Of a stretch of DNA of 64,000 bases, positions 7,944 to 16,135 are shown piece by piece. The notes beneath the pieces were generated by a model. It saw nothing but the letters and a program-made list of their open reading frames with translations. It was not told the DNA's origin and searched no databases. The stretch is from positions 10,286-74,285 of the forward strand of contig NZ_DATLJA010000084.1 of the NCBI RefSeq assembly GCF_035539115.1, in the 5' to 3' direction. Position numbers and translations under genes: made by a program. This stretch comes from Desulfitobacterium_A sp035539115. Its GTDB lineage: Bacteria > Bacillota > Desulfitobacteriia > Desulfitobacteriales > Desulfitobacteriaceae. Each line of letters begins with the position of its first letter. Position 1 is the stretch's first letter.

Positions 7944-8936
7944 ATGAAATTTGGTTGGCGAATTGTAAAAACAGGAATTGCGGTTTGCTTATGTGTCTTT
8001 ATTGCGCATCTGCTACGTTTGGAATATCCCTTCTACTCAGCAATTGCAACAGTGATTGCTTTACAAGCTACGATGGCGGATTCGTTTAAGCAGGGTGTGA
8101 ACCGATTAAAAGGGACTTTCGTGGGAGCAGTGTTTGGATATCTTTTTGCTTTAGTGGCTATAAATAATCCGTTATGGATTGGACTTGGAATTATTGTCGT
8201 TTTTGTGGTACTAAACTATATGCGCTGGAATGAAGCCATGAATATCGCGAGTGTTGTTTTTATCGCAATCACCCTTAACGTCATGGGAGAACCTTTGAAT
8301 TATGCAGTCAATCGGTTCATCGATACCGCTTTGGGTATTTTTATTGCCTTTATGGTGAATTGGCTCATTTTTCCTCCGAAGTACAAAGAGAAGGTCGAAA
8401 ATGCTTTTGATGAGGCACGGGATCAGGTCATTAAAATATATAGGCTAGCATTCCGAGCACTGCTCGATTCTGAAAAAACGGTGGATAAAGAGGCTATCCA
8501 AAATCTAAAGGAAACGATAAAAGACGCTAAAAAGTTAGTAACTTTATCACGAAAAGAGAATTTATGGGGAAAAGCCGACGAAACGTTTAGATTATCTTAT
8601 GTCGAGCCGATGAATCGCTTAGAACGGATGAGCTTCGCAGTCGAGCAGATCCTAGCGCTCAGCAAAGGATGGAAAAGCCCCTTTTCAGCTGAACTCGAAC
8701 GTGATTTGACAAAGCTTTTGTCGCAAAGCTTTTATTTACTCTCGTTAATTATGGATCCAAAAGCTTTAGTTGCTCCATCAATTTATCTCGAGACGAATGA
8801 ACGTGTAACGTTAATTCATGACCGGATCGAAACTGACCCCAATTATGCCGGCTCTAATAAGGGAGATTTGTTAGAATTACTTCATTGGGTTGAAGAAATT
8901 ACGAAAGCTGCAAACGGATGTTTGCGCCTAGATTAG
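7944..8936 (+). CDS. Aromatic acid exporter family (ArAE_1/FUSC-like) membrane protein
   Basis: A 330-residue inner-membrane protein. The first 150 residues hold about six hydrophobic segments in the ArAE_1 pattern (WRIVKTGIAVCLCVFIAHLL, then YSAIATVIALQATMADSFKQG, ending MVNWLIFPPKYKEKVENAF). A long cytoplasmic helical part follows. The family is predicted to export aromatic acids or related compounds, but substrates are mostly unknown. It begins 22 nt after queE with a GGGGAGGGAAAG ribosome site, so it may be read with queDE without sharing a pathway. A strong bidirectional terminator follows. Confidence 0.8.
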   Translation: MKFGWRIVKTGIAVCLCVFIAHLLRLEYPFYSAIATVIALQATMADSFKQGVNRLKGTFVGAVFGYLFALVAINNPLWIGLGIIVVFVVLNYMRWNEAMNIASVVFIAITLNVMGEPLNYAVNRFIDTALGIFIAFMVNWLIFPPKYKEKVENAFDEARDQVIKIYRLAFRALLDSEKTVDKEAIQNLKETIKDAKKLVTLSRKENLWGKADETFRLSYVEPMNRLERMSFAVEQILALSKGWKSPFSAELERDLTKLLSQSFYLLSLIMDPKALVAPSIYLETNERVTLIHDRIETDPNYAGSNKGDLLELLHWVEEITKAANGCLRLD

Positions 8937-8941
8937 GCAAT

Positions 8942-8995
8942 ACATAGTAAAAAACCTCCGCAATTTGAGTTCATTGCGGAGGTTTTTTACTATGT
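8942..8995. terminator. Bidirectional terminator, 23-bp perfect stem
   Basis: Arms 8942-8964 and 8973-8995 are perfect complements with an 8-nt loop, and A/T runs within each arm provide U-tracts on both strands. The last codons of the minus-strand gene ending at 8990 lie inside the right arm. Confidence 0.9.
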
Positions 8996-9382
8996 TCTTT
9001 TGAAAAACCCTGTTTTGCATTGGGGACAGGTGATGCGGATTTTACCTTTGCCTTTGGGTACGCGTACTGCTTGTTTACAGTTCGGGCATTTGTAATAGCG
9101 GTGGTTTTTGCTGTCCTTTATCCGGTAAATTTTGCGGCTAAACCAGTTCTTAATTGGATACCACCATACCAAAAACTTGCGGTTCTCTTCGCGGCGTTTC
9201 GCGGTATTGCGTGAAAAAATCCTGAAATAGCACACAACAAGCAGGGCGAGTGCTATAAAATCAAGCAGCTTTATGCTTGCGAGCTGTGCTCCCAAAGACA
9301 GAGGCAGATAGGCAATGAGTAAGGTAATGGATAATTGATCAACCCCATATCTGCCGGCCATGAGTTTTCTAAGCCAATTCAT
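8990..9382 (-). CDS. Small membrane protein with C-terminal zinc ribbon
   Basis: About 130 residues. Two hydrophobic segments near residues 17-50 (LSITLLIAYLPLSLGAQ and LDFIALALLVVCYFRIF) are followed by a basic linker and a zinc ribbon, CPNCKQAVRVPKGKGKIRITCPQC (two CxxC knuckles). The start is the ATG at 9382 with an AAGGGG site upstream; a longer frame to 9520 would be only the shadow of the glycosyltransferase. It overlaps the end of that gene by 14 nt, so it is the third gene of a coupled set. Function unknown. Such proteins are often annotated only as zinc-ribbon membrane proteins. Confidence 0.75.
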   Translation of the reverse strand: MNWLRKLMAGRYGVDQLSITLLIAYLPLSLGAQLASIKLLDFIALALLVVCYFRIFSRNTAKRREENRKFLVWWYPIKNWFSRKIYRIKDSKNHRYYKCPNCKQAVRVPKGKGKIRITCPQCKTGFFKRT

Positions 9383-10223
9383 TTGTAAGCCCCTTCTTTT
9401 TACGATGCTGATCTCGGACCAACTGTTCGAAATTCTGATAGAAGACGTCAAGTTCACCCTTGTAGTCCTCTTTCCACGGTTTGTTCTTTCCACAATAGTG
9501 AATGATCGCTGTGTTTTCACGAATCCAATTTAAATCAATTTTGCAATCCTTGTTTTTGGGGTGGAGGTTGTGGAAAATATAGAAGCGTTCATTGAGATTA
9601 TAGATTTTGGGATCAACGGACAGGATACGGTTACAGTACACGCCATTGAGAACATCCTGGTCTGGCAAAAATAGACGATTTTTATAGTCCTCAATATAGT
9701 TAAAAACCTCGTGGATATTCTGCTGCTCCCGGAGCAAGGTCAGGTTCAGCATCATTACACCGGAGTTAACGTAGGTGCTGTCCTCGGACATCTTTAGACG
9801 AACCCGATTGAGCTTTTCCAGCGGTTCATTAACATGGGACGCGGCGGCAAACAAATTTCCTTGAAAATCGAGGTTATAGAGTGCATCAAGTGAATTGATA
9901 ACCACTAAATCGGGATCAAGATATAAAATCCGATCGAGGTTTTGGGGTAGAAACTGGGCAGCAAAGATACGGTAATACATTTCTTTGGGATAACGGTTGG
10001 TAATAGGGGCTTCGCTTAGCCAACCATCTGAAACTTTAATTCCTATAACCGTGCATTCTGCGGTATCTAGGTGCTGGTCAATCAAGGAAAAGTCCTGTTC
10101 AGTCATGGAGGTATGCGCAATATAAACGCTGAAATGTACCCCTGGATTTGAGTGAATTAAGGATGTGAGCATAATAACCAGTTGTTTTACATAGTTCGAA
10201 TTTAGGGTTACGAGAACATTCAT
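9369..10223 (-). CDS. Glycosyltransferase family 8 protein
   Basis: A 284-residue GT-A fold enzyme. It has the GT8 hallmarks: N-terminal NVLVTLNSNYVKQLVIMLTSL, the metal-binding DxD inside RILYLDPDLVV (near residue 100), the acceptor-loop segment YVNSGVMMLNL, DQDVLNGVY, and the C-terminal HYCGKNKPW that closes the nucleotide site. GT8 enzymes move hexoses from UDP-sugars to lipopolysaccharide-like, glycolipid or protein acceptors. Its start overlaps the upstream GT28 gene by 4 nt. With that glycolipid synthase as partner, further decoration of a glycolipid is a reasonable but unproven role. Confidence 0.9.
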   Translation of the reverse strand: MNVLVTLNSNYVKQLVIMLTSLIHSNPGVHFSVYIAHTSMTEQDFSLIDQHLDTAECTVIGIKVSDGWLSEAPITNRYPKEMYYRIFAAQFLPQNLDRILYLDPDLVVINSLDALYNLDFQGNLFAAASHVNEPLEKLNRVRLKMSEDSTYVNSGVMMLNLTLLREQQNIHEVFNYIEDYKNRLFLPDQDVLNGVYCNRILSVDPKIYNLNERFYIFHNLHPKNKDCKIDLNWIRENTAIIHYCGKNKPWKEDYKGELDVFYQNFEQLVRDQHRKKKGLTNELA

Positions 10224-11368
10224 CGAAGGTCTCCTTTTGCTTTTTGCTGACGGGATATTTCACTAATTAAGAAATCACACAAATTTTTTGTGGCATGGGG
10301 TTTGGCTAAACTCTTGATTGCGGTCTGAATATTTCGTTGCCGCTGGGATGAATCCAGCAGAACATGAAGGGTCTCATCAATTGAAAATGTCTTTGTGGCG
10401 AAAAGGGCAGCCCCATTATTCAGTAAGAATTCGACGTTGCGATCTTCGACGCCGGGCAATTGGTCAATCATAATCATCGGTAGCCCTTTGGCTAGGGTTT
10501 CAGAGGTTGTAATTCCCCCCGGCTTTGAGAGAATACAGTCGCAAGCATCCATTAAGACATCTACATTATTAACGAATCCATACACAATCATTTTCTTATG
10601 GGTAGATTTTCCTTGCAGTTTTTTATATAAACTTTTATTATTTCCGCAGACGACGATCATCTGCAAATCTAAATCGCTTCGATCAATTTCCTCAATGTAT
10701 TTATCGATGCTGCCAAAGCCCATGCCGCCTCCCATAATGAGGACATTCTTTTTATGGGTATTGATTCCGAGCAGGGAGCAAGCTTCCTGCTTACTCTTTT
10801 TAACCGAGAATTTCTCGGCGATAGGGATACCGAAGGGCAAAACTCGCTTCGGCTGAATGTTACGCTTTTTCAACTGGTAGCTTAACAATTCACTCCCTAC
10901 GACGACATATTCGAAATGCTCGACATCCTCCCAATAGGTTTGAACTGTAAAGTCGGTGATGATTCCGATCGCTGTAGCGGTAACTCTCCCTTTTTCCTTC
11001 AAAACGTCAACAACCTGTGCCGCATACACCTGGGTGCAGATAATTAAATCGGGACTATACTCCGCAATGACTTTATTGAGTTTTGAAGCGAGCATTTGAT
11101 TTTGCACATGGCTAATCGAGTATTCTGAGGTCGCATCACGCTTTTGATTAAAATCATAAAGATCTGAGGCAAAATCTTTCATCAGGGTTAGCGATTTCAT
11201 GGAAAGGTAGAAGCCCTTGGAGATAATATCCTTGAGCATGGGTTGAATATTTTCGTATAAATCTAGGACGACATTTTCAACGTGTTGCTCGGTCAGATAG
11301 GTTGAAATTGCTTGGGCCACAGCATTATGGCCATTTCCTAGCGGAGTTGTAATAATAATCGCTTTCAT
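10220..11368 (-). CDS. MGDG synthase/UgtP-type glycolipid glycosyltransferase
   Basis: A 382-residue GT28-family GT-B enzyme. The N-terminal domain begins KAIIITTPLGNGHNAVAQAI, the glycine/His loop typical of MurG-like and diacylglycerol glucosyltransferases. The C-terminal domain carries NVLIMGGGMGFGSIDKYIEE and the donor-sugar motif SKPGGITTSETLAKGLPMI. Expected reaction: transfer of glucose or galactose from a UDP-sugar to diacylglycerol at the cytoplasmic membrane face. It is the first gene of a three-gene minus-strand set with overlapping frames. The 292 bp upstream is almost entirely a dispersed repeat (R1). Confidence 0.88.
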   Translation of the reverse strand: MKAIIITTPLGNGHNAVAQAISTYLTEQHVENVVLDLYENIQPMLKDIISKGFYLSMKSLTLMKDFASDLYDFNQKRDATSEYSISHVQNQMLASKLNKVIAEYSPDLIICTQVYAAQVVDVLKEKGRVTATAIGIITDFTVQTYWEDVEHFEYVVVGSELLSYQLKKRNIQPKRVLPFGIPIAEKFSVKKSKQEACSLLGINTHKKNVLIMGGGMGFGSIDKYIEEIDRSDLDLQMIVVCGNNKSLYKKLQGKSTHKKMIVYGFVNNVDVLMDACDCILSKPGGITTSETLAKGLPMIMIDQLPGVEDRNVEFLLNNGAALFATKTFSIDETLHVLLDSSQRQRNIQTAIKSLAKPHATKNLCDFLISEISRQQKAKGDLR

Positions 11369-11400
11369 GATTCACCTACTTCCTAGTCTGAAATTCCGAG

Positions 11401-11648
11401 GTTCTTGCAAGCAGAGTTACGTTACAGACGCTTGGACGTACGCTCGCAGACCAAGCTAAGGCTATAATTGCTTGATGAAAGCTGCGGGATACCCTCCCAA
11501 TTCGCCATCCTTGGCTCACGGTCGGCGAGTCACGTCCTGTGACTCGTCCCACTAAAGTAAGAGCAGCTCTACCCAAGCTTGGTTACTGATTGCGTAAAAT
11601 CCTCGCTTACTGTAATCGTACCTCGCTTCGAAGAATGCCTGAGAATTG
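11401..11648. repeat. Dispersed intergenic repeat R1, copy 1
   Basis: About 248 bp closely matching 50795-51045 on the same strand. Shared blocks include TTCTTGCAAGCA, AGTTACGTTACAGACG, GATGAAAGCTGCGGGAT, TCCTTGGCTCACGGTCGGCG and CTCGCTTACTGTAATCGTA. An internal hairpin (GAGTCAC/GTGACTC) is seen. It fills the space between ftsH and the GT28 gene. The minus-strand frame 11376-11576 exists in both copies but is not conserved like a protein and has no ribosome site. No transposase and no obvious terminal repeats. Confidence 0.8.
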
Positions 11649-11660
11649 GCCATTTCATCC

Positions 11661-13481
11661 TTAACGGGAAAGAATCGCCATGAATTCTTCTCCGGTTATG
11701 GTCTCCTTTTCCAACAAGTAACGTGCAAGCTCGTGCAATTTTTCAGTATTATCCTTCAGAATACCGACGGCCTTTTCATGGGCATGCTTAATGATGGACA
11801 AAACCTCATCATCAATTTTGGCTGCTGTTTCCGAGGAGCAGGTAAGAGAAGTATCTCCCCCAAGATAGGGGTTGTTCACAGTCTCCAGTGCCATCATATC
11901 AAAGTTTTTGCTCATGCCCAGACGGGTAACCATCGACCGAGCGATTTTGGTAGCTTGTTCAATATCATTAGAAGCCCCTGAGGTATAGGTATCAAAAACC
12001 AATTCTTCGGCAGCACGCCCCCCAGTAAACGTAGTAATCTTGTTGAAGGCCACTTCCTTGCTCATCAGTACATGCTCATCTTCATCCACTTGCATGGTGT
12101 AGCCAAGCGCTCCTGAGGTTCTAGGAATGATCGTAATTTTATGCACAGGAGCAGAATCGGTCTGCTTGGCTGCAACTAGGGCATGCCCAATCTCGTGATA
12201 GGCGATAATCTCTTTTTCTTTCTGGGAAATCACAGCTCCTTTACGCTGGTAACCCGCGATAACGACCTCAACCGATTCCTCTAAATCACTCTGGTTGACT
12301 CGCGCTCGACCATACTTTACAGCGCGCAATGCGCCTTCATTGATCATATTTGCTAAATCCGCACCTGAAGCACCCGAAGTTGCTCGGGCAATGGCGTTGA
12401 AATCAATATTCTCATCCATCTTAACGTTTTTGGCGTGCACTTTTAAAATTGCCTCCCGGCCTGCTAAGTCAGGAAGTTCGACTGGAATTCGGCGGTCGAA
12501 TCGTCCTGGGCGAAGCAGCGCGTTATCCAGAGAGTCAGGACGGTTGGTCGCAGCGAGGATCACAACACCCTTTTTGCCATCAAAACCATCCATTTCCGTG
12601 AGCAGTTGATTGAGGGTCTGCTCACGCTCATCGTTTCCACCGAAATTACCATTACCCCGTTTTTTACCAATGGTATCAATTTCATCAATAAATACAATAC
12701 AAGGGGCTTTCTCACCCGCTTGTTTGAACAAATCACGGACCTTAGCGGCTCCCATACCGACAAACATCTCGACAAATTCAGAGCCTGAGATAGAAAAGAA
12801 GGGAACATCTGCTTCTCCTGCTACAGATTGTGCCAGCAAAGTTTTCCCTGTTCCTGGGGGTCCGACAAGCAAGGCCCCCTTCGGTAGATTAGCGCCAATC
12901 TCAGCATACTTAGCGGGGTTATGGAGAAAATCGACGATCTCCATGAGTGCTTCTTTCGCCTCATCCTGTCCGGCAACGTCTGCGAAGGTTTTGCCGGTTT
13001 GTGCCTGAACATAGATTTTCGCCTTGCTTTTGCCGAAGGCCATGGCATTCATACCGCCTCCCATGCGTTTCTGCATCTGAGAGGTTAATAATTGCCCGAT
13101 TGCAAAAAAGATAACTATGGGCAAAATCCAGGTTAATATAAAACTTATCAGAGGGGAAGTCTGTTTAGGTACGACTTGAGAAAACTTGATCCCTTTGCTA
13201 TGCAGACGATTGACGAGCTCTGGATCATTGACTGTTCCAGTGGAATAGGTGTTGCTTTTTCCAGATCCGTCGGTGGCCATAAAAGTAATTTTTGTGTCCT
13301 CAATTTGCACCTCACTAACAGCGCCACTTTCCACTTGTGTGAGGAAGGTACCATAGTCTACAGGGGTGATCTGTTGTTTCAAAAGTGCAGGGAAAACAAA
13401 GGCATTAAGCGCCATCAGAAGGAACATGGCGATCGCATAATAAAGAATCAAAGGTTTTTTCTGTTTTATCTTTTTATCCAT
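11661..13481 (-). CDS. ftsH: ATP-dependent zinc metalloprotease FtsH
   Basis: A 606-residue membrane-bound AAA+ protease that degrades misfolded and regulatory membrane proteins. Order: TM1 (residues about 11-33), extracytoplasmic domain, TM2 (111-130), AAA module with Walker A GPPGTGKT (207-214), Walker B CIVFIDEID, SRH region ATNRPDSLDNALLRPGRFDRR, then the M41 peptidase domain with zinc motif HEIGH. The C-terminal tail is short. It is co-transcribed with a marR gene 22 nt upstream, an unusual partner for ftsH. This may be a second, condition-specific FtsH copy rather than the housekeeping one; only the full genome can tell. Confidence 0.95.
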   Translation of the reverse strand: MDKKIKQKKPLILYYAIAMFLLMALNAFVFPALLKQQITPVDYGTFLTQVESGAVSEVQIEDTKITFMATDGSGKSNTYSTGTVNDPELVNRLHSKGIKFSQVVPKQTSPLISFILTWILPIVIFFAIGQLLTSQMQKRMGGGMNAMAFGKSKAKIYVQAQTGKTFADVAGQDEAKEALMEIVDFLHNPAKYAEIGANLPKGALLVGPPGTGKTLLAQSVAGEADVPFFSISGSEFVEMFVGMGAAKVRDLFKQAGEKAPCIVFIDEIDTIGKKRGNGNFGGNDEREQTLNQLLTEMDGFDGKKGVVILAATNRPDSLDNALLRPGRFDRRIPVELPDLAGREAILKVHAKNVKMDENIDFNAIARATSGASGADLANMINEGALRAVKYGRARVNQSDLEESVEVVIAGYQRKGAVISQKEKEIIAYHEIGHALVAAKQTDSAPVHKITIIPRTSGALGYTMQVDEDEHVLMSKEVAFNKITTFTGGRAAEELVFDTYTSGASNDIEQATKIARSMVTRLGMSKNFDMMALETVNNPYLGGDTSLTCSSETAAKIDDEVLSIIKHAHEKAVGILKDNTEKLHELARYLLEKETITGEEFMAILSR

Positions 13482-13503
13482 AACATATTCACTCCGTTAT
13501 TCA

Positions 13504-13959
13504 TTATTTATTTGAGTCCACTTCACTCATTTCCTGAATGAAGGATCGAAGTTTTTTCATACACGCAAAAATCGTTTGAAACTCGCTCTCGTTCTTACTG
13601 TCCAAAAAAGTGCCATATTTCTGTTCAAGAGCATCTCCGATTTTTTGAATGGTATCCCGACCTACTTCCGTGAGGTCGAGTTGAACATAGCGTTCATCCT
13701 CAGGGTTGCGGATGCGCTTAAGAAAACCGGACTTCTCCAATTTTTTGCACATCGAAGAAGCATTGCCGCTGGAGAGACCAATGATACTCCCCAAGCTGCC
13801 CACTGTGTGGTGGTCACCTTCCATAATTTCCACCAGCATACGCGTCTGCATCAGGGTTAGTCCGTGTTCCTCAGCAATGGGGCGAAAATCATTGAGCATA
13901 CATTCCGTAATCGTTCGTAAGAAATCCCAAAGTTCATTTTCAAATACGATGCTTTTCAT
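13504..13959 (-). CDS. MarR-family transcriptional regulator
   Basis: A 151-residue winged-helix repressor. The MarR core is visible: TLMQTRMLVEIMEGDHHTVGSLGSIIG, the recognition helix LSSGNASSMCKKLEKSGFLKR, and the wing RNPEDERYVQLDLTEVG. GGAGG lies 6 nt before the ATG. It is first in a two-gene operon with ftsH and has an AT-rich palindrome just behind its own promoter, so autorepression and control of ftsH are likely. The ligand is unknown. The divergent gene cls starts 145 nt away and could share this control. Confidence 0.9.
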   Translation of the reverse strand: MKSIVFENELWDFLRTITECMLNDFRPIAEEHGLTLMQTRMLVEIMEGDHHTVGSLGSIIGLSSGNASSMCKKLEKSGFLKRIRNPEDERYVQLDLTEVGRDTIQKIGDALEQKYGTFLDSKNESEFQTIFACMKKLRSFIQEMSEVDSNK

Positions 13960-13982
13960 TGATAGCCTCCACTACATAGAAG

Positions 13983-14040
13983 ATATATTAAATAATATAT
14001 TTACACTATAGATAATATATGCTACAATTATTTTTGTCAA
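13983..14040 (-). promoter_or_regulatory. marR-ftsH promoter with palindromic operator
   Basis: On the minus strand: TTGACA (14040-14035), 17 nt, TATTAT (14017-14012). Immediately downstream, at the expected transcription start, lies the perfect palindrome ATATATTA-AA-TAATATAT (13983-14000); the half-site TAATATAT recurs over the -10. MarR repressors commonly bind such sites to block their own promoter. Confidence 0.7.
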
Positions 14041-14104
14041 TAGGCGAAATCTTAAGTTCAAGTTATTGTGACTCTAAGCAATCAAAATATCTAGGAGTGT
14101 AGAT

Positions 14105-15640
14105 ATGAAGAAGTTATTTAGGCTTCTCTCGAGCAGAGCCTTTTTAGTCGGGACTCCAATATTGCTCCAGGCCTTTGTTATGGTTATGGTCATTTGGAAG
14201 TTCAGCAACTACTTTGTCTATGTTTATACTATTTTAGCCCTGCTCAGTGTGGTAGCCGTATTAAGAATCTTGACGGGTAAGAGTAATCCTGCCTATAAGA
14301 TCGCCTGGATTATTCCGATTATGCTTTTTCCGATCTTTGGCGGACTATTTTATTTGCTGCTGGGCGGCAGCAATTCAAGCAAGCGGACGAAACGAAAAAT
14401 GCATGAGATTGAGGAAAGAATGAAGCAATCGTTGGGTCAGAACGAGGCGGTAATTCGTGAAATTGAACTTCAGGATCGAAGTGCAGCCAATCAATCGCGC
14501 TATATCGAAAATTACTCCTATTGTCCGGTCTATAAAAATACGACTTCCGAGTATCTGTCACCCGGCGAAGTTATGTTTGAACGTCTACTCCAAAAACTGA
14601 AAAAGGCCGAACGCTATATCTTTCTGGAATATTTTATTATTGAAGAAGGCGTCATGTGGAACTCCATCTTAGATATTCTGGTCGCGAAGGTTCAGCAAGG
14701 CGTTGATGTTCGTGTCCTTTATGATGATGTTGGAAGTCTCCTCACGTTGCCCTATGGCTATGATAAACAACTTGAAAAAATGGGAATTAAGTGCAGTGCG
14801 GTCAACCGTTTTGTCCCGATTTTGTCCCTTCGCTTGAACAACCGTGACCATCGTAAAATTGCAGTTATTGATGGCTACACTGCTTTTACCGGTGGGATCA
14901 ATCTCGCCGATGAATATATCAACAAATATGAGAAGCATGGGCAATGGAAAGACTCGGCCATCCTTATCCAAGGTGATGCGGTTTGGAGTTTTACGGTGAT
15001 GTTCCTGTCGCTCTGGAATTACCAGAGGAAAACGGAGGAGGATTATGAACGATATCGGCCCTTACCCGAGCATGCTCAATTCTTTGTCACTGATGGATAC
15101 GTTCAGCCCTTTAGCGATAGTCCTTTAGATGATGAATCAGTTGGCGAGAATGTCTATCTCAATCTAATCAATGAAGCGGAGCGTTATGTCTACATCAACT
15201 CGCCCTATCTTATTCTCGATTCGGAGATGATGACAGCTCTTTGCTCAGCTGCAAAGCGAAGTGTGGATGTACGAATTGTGACCCCTCATATACCGGATAA
15301 ATGGTTCGTTCACGCTGTGACCCGTGCTAATTATGATGCTTTGGTGGGGAGTGGCGTGAAAATTTATGAGTACACTCCCGGCTTCAATCATGCAAAATCC
15401 TTTGCTGTGGATGATGAACTGGGGGTTGTCGGTACCATAAACCTCGACTACCGAAGCCTGTTCCTGCATTTTGAATGCGGGGTTTGGCTTTATCAGACGC
15501 AAAGCGTTTTAGAAGTAAAAGAAGATTTTCTTCAGACCTTGGAGCAGTGCCGATTAGTTACCCTCGAGGACTGCCGGGCAGTCAAATGGTACATAAGGTT
15601 GGGGCGCATGGTTTTAAGGGCTTTTGCGCCGTTGATGTAA
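14105..15640 (+). CDS. cls: Cardiolipin synthase
   Basis: A 511-residue phospholipase-D superfamily enzyme that condenses two phosphatidylglycerols into cardiolipin at the membrane. Two N-terminal hydrophobic helices (about residues 12-30 and 37-55) plus a third (58-78) form the PLDc_N domain. The two catalytic HxKxxxxD motifs are HRKIAVID (near residue 257) and HAKSFAVD (near residue 428), each followed by the expected GG or N residue (TGGINLADEY, GTINLDYRS). Length is normal. It is divergent from marR-ftsH and is followed by the ser operon promoter, so it is monocistronic. Confidence 0.94.
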   Translation: MKKLFRLLSSRAFLVGTPILLQAFVMVMVIWKFSNYFVYVYTILALLSVVAVLRILTGKSNPAYKIAWIIPIMLFPIFGGLFYLLLGGSNSSKRTKRKMHEIEERMKQSLGQNEAVIREIELQDRSAANQSRYIENYSYCPVYKNTTSEYLSPGEVMFERLLQKLKKAERYIFLEYFIIEEGVMWNSILDILVAKVQQGVDVRVLYDDVGSLLTLPYGYDKQLEKMGIKCSAVNRFVPILSLRLNNRDHRKIAVIDGYTAFTGGINLADEYINKYEKHGQWKDSAILIQGDAVWSFTVMFLSLWNYQRKTEEDYERYRPLPEHAQFFVTDGYVQPFSDSPLDDESVGENVYLNLINEAERYVYINSPYLILDSEMMTALCSAAKRSVDVRIVTPHIPDKWFVHAVTRANYDALVGSGVKIYEYTPGFNHAKSFAVDDELGVVGTINLDYRSLFLHFECGVWLYQTQSVLEVKEDFLQTLEQCRLVTLEDCRAVKWYIRLGRMVLRAFAPLM

Positions 15641-15656
15641 TAAGCGATAAAAAGGC

Positions 15657-15685
15657 TTGACATCGTATTCTTAAAGGGATAGAAT
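15657..15685 (+). promoter_or_regulatory. Sigma-A promoter of the ser operon
   Basis: TTGACA (15657-15662), 17 nt, TAGAAT (15680-15685): near-consensus with ideal spacing, about 60 nt before the T-box Stem I. Confidence 0.8.
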
Positions 15686-15714
15686 AAATTTTAATAAAAC
15701 TAAGTAATATGCCT

Positions 15715-15930
15715 TAACACGATGAAGGGAAGTTCAAAGCTTTTGTTGGTAAGAGAGCTGACGGTAGGTGCAAGTCAGTCTAACAAGCTGAAGGATTCCA
15801 TCCTGGAGTGGTCAATGATGAATTGTGACGGGTTCCGCCCGATAGCGCGGACATAAGTTGGCCGTTTCGGCAACATGGGTGGCAACGCGGGAATAACCTC
15901 TCGTCCCTTTTAGGGATGAGGGGTTTTGTT
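15715..15930 (+). promoter_or_regulatory. T-box leader (serine specifier) of serC-serA
   Basis: Stem I landmarks are present: AGAGAGC (15752), GGTGCAAGTCAG, then the specifier side GGATTCCATCCTGGAGT. TCC (15797-15799), a serine codon, stands in the specifier position, two bases before CCTGGAG. The T-box GGGTGGCAACGCGGG (about 15877-15891) carries UGGC, which pairs with a GCCA 3' end as expected for tRNA-Ser (discriminator G). A terminator stem follows (15896-15909 with 15912-15924) and T residues. Uncharged tRNA-Ser should switch on the operon. Confidence 0.9.
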
Positions 15931-15954
15931 TATTTTCAAGCGTCTCTATTCATG

Positions 15955-16028
15955 TATCCATTATCGGTTAGAACTTGGGTGGCACCGCGGAATTCCCGCC
16001 CCAAATGCTGGGGTGGGTTTTGTTTTTC
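15955..16028 (+). promoter_or_regulatory. Second, Stem-I-less T-box antiterminator/terminator unit
   Basis: A second T-box motif GGGTGGCACCGCGG (15977-15990), again with UGGC, is followed by its own terminator (CCCGCCCCA 15994-16002 with TGGGGTGGG 16009-16017, then T-rich). There is no room for another Stem I between it and the first terminator. It is thus a partial duplication giving the ser leader two attenuators behind one specifier loop. Confidence 0.8.
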
Positions 16029-16135
16029 CCAGGGACATCCAGTTTAAAACATATAAAGGTAAATTATCAAAGAAAGGGGTATTCTGTAAAGCTAGCATTC
16101 AACCTAAATTAAATAAAGATATAGGGGGATTTTTT

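Noticed and set aside
11376..11576. Minus-strand 66-residue frame in repeat R1 (and its counterpart at 50770-50970)
   Set aside because: Both are readings of the same repeat; similarity follows the DNA, the ends differ, and neither has a ribosome site.
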